Origin: Ruminococcus sp. UBA7013
GTDB taxonomy: Bacteria; Bacillota; Clostridia; Oscillospirales; Ruminococcaceae
Length of the DNA stretch: 13,399 nt
Direction: 5' to 3'
Assembly (NCBI GenBank): GCA_002449585.1
Contig: DJXD01000010.1
Coordinates: 1 to 13,399 of the forward strand
Below the pieces are notes generated by a model, which did no database searches, was not told the DNA's origin, and saw only the letters and a program-made list of their open reading frames with translations. The stretch's first letter is position 1, and each line of letters starts with the position of its first letter. The position numbers were made by a program, and so were the translations under genes. This document shows, in pieces, positions 7,570 through 13,399 of the stretch.

Positions 7570-8267
7570 AAGCATTAGTATTGACAAGCGGCGGCGTTGA
7601 TAGTGCTACTTGTTTGGCATTGGCAGTGGAAACCTATGGCGCAGAGGAAGTGCTTGCCTTAGCGATATACTACGGGCAGAAGCATCAGAAAGAATTAGAA
7701 TATTCCCGAAAAATAGCAGATTATTATCATGTGAAATTTCAGATATTAGATTTATCAGTGATCTTTCAAGATTCTAATTGTTCCCTGCTGGTCGGATCAG
7801 ATACGGAAATCCCTAAAACAAGCTATGCAGAACAATTAGTTGAATCAGACGGAAAGCCAGTATCTACCTATGTACCATTCCGGAATGGATTATTTCTATC
7901 ATCAGCAGCGAGTATTGCGTTATCTCATGGCTGTGAAGTTATCTATTATGGCGCACATAGTGATGATGCCGCTGGAAATGCTTATCCTGATTGCAGTGAT
8001 GCCTTCAATCAGGCCATGAATCAGGCGATCTATCTGGGAAGCGGTGAACAGCTCCGGATTGAAGCACCTTTTGTAAATCTCACAAAAGCTGAAGTTATCA
8101 AAACAGGATTATCTTTAAAAGTTCCCTATCAATTAACATGGAGCTGTTATGAAGGCAAAGAAAAACCCTGCGGCATCTGCGGCACTTGTCGGGATAGAGC
8201 GGCGGCATTTGCGGCAAATGGGATACAAGATCCTTGGAGGGATTTTTATGGACGGAATGCATCATGA
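7566..8267 (+). CDS. queC: 7-cyano-7-deazaguanine (preQ0) synthase
   Basis: QueC uses ATP and ammonia to turn 7-carboxy-7-deazaguanine into preQ0. The ATP-binding PP-loop SGGVDS is at 8-13. A zinc site of four cysteines lies near the C-terminus: C194, C202, C205 and C208 in SCYEGKEKPCGICGTC. The VPFRNGLFLS motif (103-112) and YYGAHSDD (127-134) are family signatures. The length of 233 residues is as expected. It overlaps folE by four bases (ATGA), so the two are translationally coupled. Confidence 0.96.
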   Translation: MKALVLTSGGVDSATCLALAVETYGAEEVLALAIYYGQKHQKELEYSRKIADYYHVKFQILDLSVIFQDSNCSLLVGSDTEIPKTSYAEQLVESDGKPVSTYVPFRNGLFLSSAASIALSHGCEVIYYGAHSDDAAGNAYPDCSDAFNQAMNQAIYLGSGEQLRIEAPFVNLTKAEVIKTGLSLKVPYQLTWSCYEGKEKPCGICGTCRDRAAAFAANGIQDPWRDFYGRNAS

Positions 8268-8316
8268 ATGGCAAAAACCAGAACTCCTCCCGGAAAAAGA
8301 TAAAAATAAAATTTAA
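8248..8316 (+). CDS. Possible 22-residue small protein
   Basis: A short frame starts inside the last codons of queC and ends before the next gene. It has an excellent ribosome site, GGAGG at 8236-8240, 7 bases before the ATG, in a place where no other start uses it. The product, MDGMHHEWQKPELLPEKDKN plus two residues, is hydrophilic and charged with no recognised motif. The GGAGG also encodes part of queC, so it may be chance. It could serve as a coupling leader for the next gene. Confidence 0.3.
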   Translation: MDGMHHEWQKPELLPEKDKNKI

Positions 8317-8337
8317 AAAAAAATCAGTGAGGAAGCT

Positions 8338-8772
8338 TTGAAACCTCTCTTGAAAGAAATTATCATAGAGGGATTTATATTTGTGATAGCAATTATTATT
8401 TGCATTCTCCTATTTTTAAAAGCAAATGCCGGAGGATCAGTTTTAGCCGCTTTTCTTTTATTTATTGGAATTTTTGCAATGATGCTCTTTTTTGCAAATT
8501 TGAGTGAATTTCATTCTAAAAAGAAGCTAAGAAAAATGATACAGACAGCTGATTTTGTTTTTGCAAAAGAAGAAATAAAATATTGTGCCAAAAATCATAT
8601 TAATTATACAAGAATTTTATTCTGTGATGATTCTGTTTTGCTGAAACCGGGACATGAAGCCGTTCTTATCCGGCGAACCCCTGATGATGAGACTATCACT
8701 TATGGTTTTATTTCAGCAAATTTTGCAGATGAGCTGGAAGAAAAAAATACTCCTGTATCTATAGGAGAATAA
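8338..8772 (+). CDS. Small membrane protein of unknown function
   Basis: The 144-residue product has two hydrophobic helices at about 7-27 and 31-53, separated by a short KANAGG turn, followed by a soluble domain of about 90 residues. The start is a TTG at 8338 with GAGGAA 3 bases before it; no ATG fits better. The tail has strand-like stretches (RILFCDDSVLLKP, EAVLIRRTP, ITYGFIS) but I do not recognise a family. It lies between queC and queF with no promoter in front, so it is probably carried on the que transcript. Whether it has a role in queuosine precursor handling is open; it is too short and has too few helices for a QueT-type transporter. Confidence 0.7.
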   Translation: MKPLLKEIIIEGFIFVIAIIICILLFLKANAGGSVLAAFLLFIGIFAMMLFFANLSEFHSKKKLRKMIQTADFVFAKEEIKYCAKNHINYTRILFCDDSVLLKPGHEAVLIRRTPDDETITYGFISANFADELEEKNTPVSIGE

Positions 8773-8799
8773 CATGAAATGATGAAAGGGGCATATAAT

Positions 8800-9291
8800 A
8801 TGCGCACAAAAGAAGAACAGGGAAATATTTCCTTGCTGGGAAATCAGCATACAGATTATTCGTTTGATTATCAACCTGAAGTATTGGAAACATTTGTTAA
8901 CAAGCATCAGGATCATGATTATTTTGTCAAATTTAACTGCCCAGAATTTACAAGTCTTTGCCCGATCACAGGACAGCCAGATTTCGCCACGATTTATATT
9001 TCTTATGTCCCAGATGTCAAAATGGTAGAAAGTAAATCACTGAAATTATATTTATTCAGCTTCCGGAATCATGGGGATTTTCATGAGGATTGTGTTAATA
9101 TTATCATGAATGATTTAATTCAGCTCATGAATCCCAAATATATTGAAGTCTGGGGGAAATTCTTGCCACGTGGCGGCATCTCTATTGATCCATACTGTAA
9201 TTACGGCAGATCTGGCACACCATGGGAAAAAGTTGCCTGGGATCGGCTCGCAAATCATGATTTATATCCTGAGTCTGTAAATAATCGCTGA
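8800..9291 (+). CDS. queF: NADPH-dependent 7-cyano-7-deazaguanine reductase (preQ1 synthase)
   Basis: QueF reduces the nitrile of preQ0 to the amine of preQ1, the base that is inserted into tRNA. The catalytic C54 is in FTSLCP, and D61 in TGQPDFA is the general acid. The NADPH/substrate signature ESKSLKLYLFSFRNHGDFHED runs from about 82 to 102. The length of 163 residues matches the short, single-domain (type I, Bacillus-like) QueF. An AAAGGGG ribosome site sits 8 bases before the ATG at 8800. The frame is open up to an ATG at 8779, but that start is poorly spaced and would add seven unconserved residues. It completes the GTP-to-preQ1 pathway of this operon. Confidence 0.95.
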   Translation: MRTKEEQGNISLLGNQHTDYSFDYQPEVLETFVNKHQDHDYFVKFNCPEFTSLCPITGQPDFATIYISYVPDVKMVESKSLKLYLFSFRNHGDFHEDCVNIIMNDLIQLMNPKYIEVWGKFLPRGGISIDPYCNYGRSGTPWEKVAWDRLANHDLYPESVNNR

Positions 9292-9297
9292 ATTTTC

Positions 9298-9326
9298 TTG
9301 ACAAAATTTCTGATTTATGATAAAAT
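9298..9326 (+). promoter_or_regulatory. Promoter of the yceG-telA operon
   Basis: TTGACA (9298-9303), a 17-base spacer ending in TGA, and TAAAAT (9321-9326). The -35 box begins 7 bases after the queF stop, with no terminator between. Confidence 0.88.
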
Positions 9327-9359
9327 AAATATATTAACAAACGGAAAGAAGCTGTTTTC

Positions 9360-11642
9360 ATGTTGGAATACCAGAAAATCCAGAATTTAGATGATTTTTT
9401 TACAGATCTGAACCGCCGCCGGGAACAAGGTGTCTATTGTTATCGAATCAGCGGTTATCTTCCGGAAATCAAAGCATTTATCCGGAAATATTATAACACT
9501 GCCAGACAGAATGGTGTCATTCTGGAAGGCGGCATTTCCAACCCAACAAATCAGAATTTGGCTTATTATCAGGAACAAATGGGATCTGATTTTCAGATGA
9601 GAGTCGGCTTTATCAGCGGAAGTCTGCAAAAATGGCTACCTCGCATGAATGCTCAGCAGTGTACAGCCGTCTCCTCTTCTATCTATGATACATTGGATGG
9701 CCTGCGAAAAGCTGGAAAACCGGAAAGCGTTCTCAAGAATGTATATATTAAATTCATGTGCTGGCTGTATTATAAATTTGAAAGAATTCTCAGTCAGCTC
9801 GGAAGCGCACAGCTTCCCAAGATTCTCTATGAAGGGCGGATTTCCAGCCATGAATTATTATTGATCTCTGTGCTGGCACATGCTGGCTGTGATGTGATTA
9901 TGCTGGAATATCAGGGAGATGCTGAATATTTAAAACAAGATCCGGGCTCTATCTATTCAGAACTTCTGACACTTCCCGGAATGCAGGCATTTCCAGAAGG
10001 ATTCAGCCTGAAACAGATCCGGCAGGATATTCAGCAGGAAGTGAGTCAGCGGCGGCTATATGGTACACCCCCCGAAATCATGAATTGCACAAATGCATGG
10101 CTCAATGAGCATGATTCTGTTTTTGAAAGCATCCGGAAAAATCCGGCACAGCGTGGGACGGATTCTAAATTATTTTATAACTGCTATTGTCGCATGTTTG
10201 GCGTAGAAGAAAAGCAGACATATCCAAGCGCATTATATCATATTTATTCCCAGCTGAAACAGGAAAACAGACCAGTAATTGTATTAGATCAGGAATTTCC
10301 TATGCCCTCGCCACAGGAAGTAAATGCAATTCATCGGAATAATACCACAAGAACACAAGATATGATTGCTGATCTATCCACTAATCTGAATTATTCAGCC
10401 AATCTCCAATTGCAGCGGCTCATGCAGAAAAGCTTTATGGATGTTATGCTGGAGGAAGCCGCAAAACCAGATATGAATCAAGGAAAACTCAGCAGTCTTG
10501 GCATTTCTGTACTTTGCTGGCTGAAAAAATATCAGGCAGAATTATTTCATGCATGGAAAATGCCGGAATTAGGCTGTATTTTATATCTTGGCGGATGTAA
10601 GAATGAAAAAGAAGCCTTATTTTTGAAATTTATGGCACGCCTTCCCGTGGATATTCTAATATTATTGCCTGATCCCCGTCAGAAATGCTGTCTGGAAGAT
10701 TCGCTTTTATATGAACAGCATTTTCAGGATTCTTTGCCGATCACACAATATCCGAAAGATATTTCTGAAATTCGCCTTGGTACGACAGCATATCATGCAG
10801 AGCGGGAGCTGGATTCTCTGATGTATCAAGATTCTGGTTTATATCGCAATCAACAATATGGACGTGCCAATGCTGTCACACTCCGGACGACATATGAAGA
10901 AATTGCGCTGTATTGGAAAGAAGATGTCAGCATGAGGCCGAATTTCAGCACAGAAGGCGGCATTGTGACAGTTCCTGTTATTTTTGCAAAAATTTCTGGT
11001 GTCAGAGATGGAGATGAAAAACGCTATTGGGAAGCGGCAAAAGAACTGATGGCTGAAAGCCCTTATGTGATCCTCCGTGCGCCTTTTATGGATGCTAATA
11101 CACAGAATCCTATCCGGCCTTATGTCTCTGATTTCCTGATAAATCAGCGAGTACAGAGAGATAGAATTAAAAATCATGTCAATTATGCCTATGGCTTTTT
11201 AAGGCCTGAAATTCAGGAACATATGCTTGATAAGCTGCAATTGCTTCTGGATCAAAAAATCATCCGTGGTACTTATGAAAACGGCACGGAATACACGATC
11301 CTCGCCACAGTGCTAAATCTGAATTTAGATCTTGTCCGTGAAATCCAGAAATTTGATTTTACGAAAAAAAATCCAAAGCTGATATATATTATTGCCGATG
11401 AAAAAATGATTTCTATTGAAGATACTATTATTATTGCTTTTCTGAATCTGATCGGCTTTGATATTTTATTTCTTGTACCGACAGGCTATCAATGCGTTGA
11501 AAAATTTTTCCAGAAAAACATGATGGAAGAGCATCAGATTGGTGAATATCGGTATGATATGCGAGTACCGGACATCCGCAAATTTTCTGGCAAGCCCTAT
11601 AAACCCAATCCCTTTGGGAATTTATTTAAAAAAAGGAGATAA
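9360..11642 (+). CDS. YceG-like protein of the Ter-linked 'biosynthetic module'
   Basis: The 760-residue product resembles Bacillus YceG, a protein of unknown biochemical role encoded beside TerD, TerC and TelA relatives in stress and tellurite operons. I identify it by overall character and by its TelA-family neighbour. Three regions share one pattern: a CWL or helical segment, a buried strand (PKILYEG, GCILYLGG, PKLIYIIAD), a helix with LL/FL, and a second strand after (G)xD (CDVIMLEYQG, VDILILLPDP, FDILFLVPTG). They cover about 124-187, 381-439 and 650-710, suggesting an internal triplication of an alpha/beta unit. No signal peptide or membrane helix is present. The ribosome site is weak (GGAAAGAAG, 11 or more bases from the ATG). 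The C-terminus is basic (FKKRR). It is co-transcribed with the TelA gene. Confidence 0.75.
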   Translation: MLEYQKIQNLDDFFTDLNRRREQGVYCYRISGYLPEIKAFIRKYYNTARQNGVILEGGISNPTNQNLAYYQEQMGSDFQMRVGFISGSLQKWLPRMNAQQCTAVSSSIYDTLDGLRKAGKPESVLKNVYIKFMCWLYYKFERILSQLGSAQLPKILYEGRISSHELLLISVLAHAGCDVIMLEYQGDAEYLKQDPGSIYSELLTLPGMQAFPEGFSLKQIRQDIQQEVSQRRLYGTPPEIMNCTNAWLNEHDSVFESIRKNPAQRGTDSKLFYNCYCRMFGVEEKQTYPSALYHIYSQLKQENRPVIVLDQEFPMPSPQEVNAIHRNNTTRTQDMIADLSTNLNYSANLQLQRLMQKSFMDVMLEEAAKPDMNQGKLSSLGISVLCWLKKYQAELFHAWKMPELGCILYLGGCKNEKEALFLKFMARLPVDILILLPDPRQKCCLEDSLLYEQHFQDSLPITQYPKDISEIRLGTTAYHAERELDSLMYQDSGLYRNQQYGRANAVTLRTTYEEIALYWKEDVSMRPNFSTEGGIVTVPVIFAKISGVRDGDEKRYWEAAKELMAESPYVILRAPFMDANTQNPIRPYVSDFLINQRVQRDRIKNHVNYAYGFLRPEIQEHMLDKLQLLLDQKIIRGTYENGTEYTILATVLNLNLDLVREIQKFDFTKKNPKLIYIIADEKMISIEDTIIIAFLNLIGFDILFLVPTGYQCVEKFFQKNMMEEHQIGEYRYDMRVPDIRKFSGKPYKPNPFGNLFKKRR

Positions 11643-11648
11643 AACATT

Positions 11649-12806
11649 ATGGCTATTAATTTAAACCATCCTAAACGAAATGCAGAATCTGCTCCGGTTG
11701 TCAATGCAGATGTTGCAAAAACAGAAGTCACCAGTATTGAACCTGTACAGCAGTATGATATTGTTGCTGATAAAGATCAGGTTGTTCAGAATATGGACAT
11801 GAATAAAATTGATCAGCTGACCAGTACGATTGATATTTCTGATATGGGAACAATCGTTTCTTTTGGCGCAGAAGCGGCAGAATCTATTTCAAAAGCTTCT
11901 GATGCTGTTCTGAATAATATGAGTATGAATCAGCTGAGTGAATCAAGCGAAATGCTGAAAGCATTGTCTAAAATCATGGATCAGTTCAATATTGATGAGC
12001 TGAAAGAACCTAAGGGCATTCAGAAATTATTTAATAAGGCACAAGCACAGGTAGAAAAGATTCTGAAAAAATATAATACTATGGGATCAGAAATTGAAAA
12101 AATCTATATTGAACTCCGGAAATATCAGGAAGACATTCGGCAGTCTAATAAAAAACTCGGCACAATGTTTGATGCGAATGTACAATTTTTCCATGATCTC
12201 GAAGAATATATTTATGCCGGTGAACAGGGCTGCCGTGAAATTCAGGCCGCTATTGATGAAACACAGACAGAATTAGAAACCACCGGAAACCAGGATCTTA
12301 GATTTCAGTTACAGTCTTATCAGCAAGGGCTTTCCCTTCTGGAACAGCGTGTTGCTGACCTGAGAACAGCCGAAATGATCGCCCTGGAAAGCGTTCCGAT
12401 GATCAAAACCATGGAATTCAGCAATTATAATTTATACAGAAAAATGGAATCTGCGATTATTATTACCCTTCCTGTATTCAAACAGGCTCTTGCACAAGCT
12501 ATGCTGCTGAAACAACAGAAAATTCAGGCTGAGGCTATGTCTGAGCTCGATAAGAAAACTAATGAACTGCTTCTCCGTAATGCACAGAATACGGTAGAAC
12601 AGGCAAAGCAAACCGCTCGCCTTGCTTCCGGCAGTTCCATCCAGATCGAAACACTGGAATCTGCTTGGAAAACCATTACCACAGGTATTGACGAAGTACA
12701 GCAGATCGAAGTCAATGCTAAGAAGAAACGGGAAGAGGATAAAGTACGGCTTCAGAATATCAAAAAAGATTTTAATCAGAAATATCACGTTCCTAATAAA
12801 AAATAA
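11649..12806 (+). CDS. TelA/YceH-family toxic anion resistance protein
   Basis: TelA-family proteins (KlaA/TelA, B. subtilis YceH) are linked to tellurite and cell-envelope stress resistance; their mechanism is unknown. The 385-residue chain has a low-complexity N-terminal 50, an ISDMGTIVSFGAEAAESISK segment (63-82) typical of the family start, and then an almost wholly helical body of long charged coiled-coil segments (about 125-385). The central DANVQFFHDLEEYIYAGE (175-192) is a characteristic family region. There is no signal peptide or membrane helix. AAGGAGAT lies 8 bases before the ATG and overlaps the stop of yceG, so the genes are one operon. No plus-strand terminator with a T-run follows. 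Confidence 0.87.
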   Translation: MAINLNHPKRNAESAPVVNADVAKTEVTSIEPVQQYDIVADKDQVVQNMDMNKIDQLTSTIDISDMGTIVSFGAEAAESISKASDAVLNNMSMNQLSESSEMLKALSKIMDQFNIDELKEPKGIQKLFNKAQAQVEKILKKYNTMGSEIEKIYIELRKYQEDIRQSNKKLGTMFDANVQFFHDLEEYIYAGEQGCREIQAAIDETQTELETTGNQDLRFQLQSYQQGLSLLEQRVADLRTAEMIALESVPMIKTMEFSNYNLYRKMESAIIITLPVFKQALAQAMLLKQQKIQAEAMSELDKKTNELLLRNAQNTVEQAKQTARLASGSSIQIETLESAWKTITTGIDEVQQIEVNAKKKREEDKVRLQNIKKDFNQKYHVPNKK

Positions 12807-12817
12807 TTCTGCATGTG

Positions 12818-12853
12818 AAAAAACCGGGCGCATAATCATTCCTCTGCGCCCGG
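12818..12853 (-). terminator. Second terminator downstream of tRNA-Leu
   Basis: A 9-base-pair GC-rich stem, CCGGGCGCA (12824-12832) with TGCGCCCGG (12845-12853). On the minus strand it is followed by TTTTTT (12818-12823). On the plus strand no T-run follows, so it is oriented against the telA gene, although the stem itself may slow plus-strand transcription. Confidence 0.8.
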
Positions 12854-12864
12854 AATGCATACAT

Positions 12865-12895
12865 AAAAAAAGCAGATTTCTAAAAGAAACCTGCT
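12865..12895 (-). terminator. First terminator downstream of tRNA-Leu
   Basis: On the minus strand AGCAGGTTTC pairs with GAAATCTGCT (12871-12895, one G-T pair) around a TTTTA loop and is followed by a run of T (12865-12871). Confidence 0.85.
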
Positions 12896-12900
12896 CATGA

Positions 12901-12983
12901 TGCCGCTGACCGGACTTGAACCGGTACGGATGTTACTCCGAGGGATTTTAAGTCCCTTGTGTCTGCCATTCCACCACAGCGGC
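12901..12983 (-). tRNA. tRNA-Leu (anticodon UAA)
   Basis: The minus strand folds as a class II tRNA: acceptor stem GCCGCTG/CAGCGGC with discriminator A at 12901, anticodon loop CTTAAAA (anticodon UAA) closed by GGGA/TCCC, a long variable arm (CTCGGAGTAACATCCG region), and T loop GGTTCAAGTCC. It reads UUA (and UUG by wobble). The CCA end is not encoded; TCAT follows. It is not a queuosine substrate, since those tRNAs have GUN anticodons. Confidence 0.97.
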
Positions 12984-13010
12984 GATTTAGAAAATCCGCT
13001 CAACAAATTT

Positions 13011-13039
13011 ATTATAGCACAAAATCAATCATTTGTCAA
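13011..13039 (-). promoter_or_regulatory. Promoter of tRNA-Leu
   Basis: On the minus strand TTGACA (13034-13039), a 17-base spacer ending in TGC, and TATAAT (13011-13016); a perfect consensus promoter about 28 bases before the tRNA. Confidence 0.93.
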
Positions 13040-13088
13040 GGGTTTTCTGAAATTTTTTTGAAATTAAAAAGAGAGGTTCTTGCTATCT

Positions 13089-13127
13089 GTCAACTGCCCA
13101 CCGCCTAAGGGGCGTGGGCTTGTCAGT
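13089..13127 (-). mobile_element. Possible end of an IS200/IS605-type element
   Basis: Read on the minus strand, the segment ACAAGCCC, an imperfect hairpin (13096-13119, GCCCAC/GTGGGC plus GCC/GGC) and then AGTTGAC resembles the right end of TnpB-carrying elements, where AAGCCC-stem-GGG is followed by a short cleavage motif. The transposase gene is not in the window, so the element would extend right of 13399 or be a gene-less remnant. An IscB-type RNA in the plus direction is the main alternative. Confidence 0.3.
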
Positions 13128-13371
13128 ATCCGGTAGTTTAGAACGCCATCTGGCGGACTGACCCGACATCGTGGGGCGGTTGACAACGCCCTTTACACCA
13201 AAGATATACTTTGATGTAATTGTGAGTGTCTGTGGTTCTCTCACAAAATCCGGATTTTACGTTTAAGATTTTACATACTGTACGATTAGACAGTAAAACC
13301 TCCTATCTTAACTTTTCAAGATACATGTGAGTGCCTTTTCTGTTGGTAACGGTTTTCTCACGATTATGTCT
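13089..13371 (-). ncRNA. Candidate structured non-coding RNA, no gene inside
   Basis: Apart from the tRNA promoter, the stretch 12984-13399 has no credible gene but many inverted repeats. From left to right: the hairpin at 13096-13119; GTCAGT (13122-13127) with ACTGAC (13157-13162) enclosing CGCC-ATCT-GGCG; ACACCAAAG (13195-13203) with CTTTGATGT (13209-13217); TGTGAG (13221-13226) with CTCACA (13240-13245); the palindrome AAAATCCGGATTTT (13245-13258); TTAAGA and TTTTAC (13263-13274) with GTAAAA (13293-13298) and TCTTAA (13306-13311); and GTGAG (13327-13331) with CTCAC (13357-13361). GTCAACTGCCC (13089-13099) can also pair with GGGCGGTTGAC (13174-13184). Strand is uncertain: the G-T pair in the 13195-13217 stem favours minus, while the one in the long-range stem favours plus. 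The promoter trace at the right edge favours minus. It resembles the guide-RNA scaffolds of TnpB/IscB elements but may be another RNA. Confidence 0.4.
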
Positions 13372-13377
13372 GAATAT

Positions 13378-13383
13378 AGTATA
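13378..13383 (-). promoter_or_regulatory. Leftward promoter -10 box at the window edge
   Basis: On the minus strand TGATATACT provides a TGn extended -10 with TATACT, the pattern seen in the other promoters of this window. With a 17-base spacer the -35 box would fall at 13401-13406, just outside. Transcription would start near 13371 and run into the structured region. Confidence 0.45.
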
Positions 13384-13399
13384 TCATATTATTTTTCAT

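Noticed and set aside
12432..12860. A 142-codon minus-strand frame opposite the end of the TelA gene
   Set aside because: It lies almost wholly antisense to a convincing TelA-family gene and crosses a terminator; the composition is that of a shadow frame.
13115..13290. Short minus-strand coding frame with several cysteines after AGGAGG
   Set aside because: No usable ATG, GTG or TTG at the right distance from the AGGAGG, and the sequence is better explained by RNA structure; no zinc-finger pattern of a TnpB end is visible.
13213..13361. CRISPR-like repeats
   Set aside because: Only two hairpin copies with internal differences, uneven spacing and no cas genes; better explained as duplicated RNA stem-loops.
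13089..13361. RNase P RNA, SRP RNA, tmRNA or a group II intron end
   Set aside because: None of their hallmark sequences (for example the P4 or domain V motifs) could be found by eye on either strand.
13366..13399. Possible plus-strand start of an IscB-like gene (ATG at 13366)
   Set aside because: The open frame has no ribosome site, and its first residues (MSEYSISYYF) do not look like an IscB N-terminus.

Overview
The window is AT-rich DNA with close-packed genes, strong Shine-Dalgarno sites and near-consensus sigma-A promoters. It looks like the chromosome of a low-GC Firmicute. The gene families and a leader resembling a class III preQ1 riboswitch suggest a gut Clostridia/Ruminococcaceae-type bacterium; this placement is inference. 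Eight promoters were located (one of them cut by the right edge). The seven complete ones have a 17-base spacer between the -35 and -10 boxes, and all but trpB's end the spacer in an obvious TGn extended -10.

Left part (1-1910, minus strand): a truncated secreted protein and a stand-alone TrpB2-type tryptophan synthase beta chain, which has its own promoter. That promoter diverges from the next operon.

Positions 1925-3761 (plus): an unusual two-domain protein, an N-terminal macro domain fused to a CpsB/YwqE-type PHP phosphoesterase, followed 11 bases later by hypoxanthine phosphoribosyltransferase (hpt).

Positions 3768-5783 (plus): an SPFH/band 7 protein without a membrane anchor, overlapping a NAD-kinase-fold protein.

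Positions 5785-9291 (plus): a preQ1 biosynthesis operon. A structured leader (probable preQ1 riboswitch with a terminator-like hairpin) precedes queD, queE, folE and queC, then a possible 22-codon ORF, an unknown two-helix membrane protein and queF. Together folE, queD, queE, queC and queF encode the whole route from GTP to preQ1, the queuosine precursor. No tgt, queA or queG is visible here.

Positions 9298-12806 (plus): a two-gene operon for a YceG-like protein, which appears to hold three copies of one alpha/beta unit, and a TelA/YceH-family 'toxic anion resistance' protein. These are two parts of the Ter stress-response neighbourhood, but no TerD, TerC or ATP-grasp gene is in the window.

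Right end (12818-13399): a minus-strand tRNA-Leu(UAA) with its own promoter and two tandem terminators facing the yceG-telA operon. Beyond it lie about 400 bases with no credible gene but dense inverted repeats. One end resembles the right end of an IS200/IS605-type (TnpB or IscB) element, and a leftward promoter -10 sits at the window edge. This looks like a structured non-coding RNA and is the least explained part of the window.
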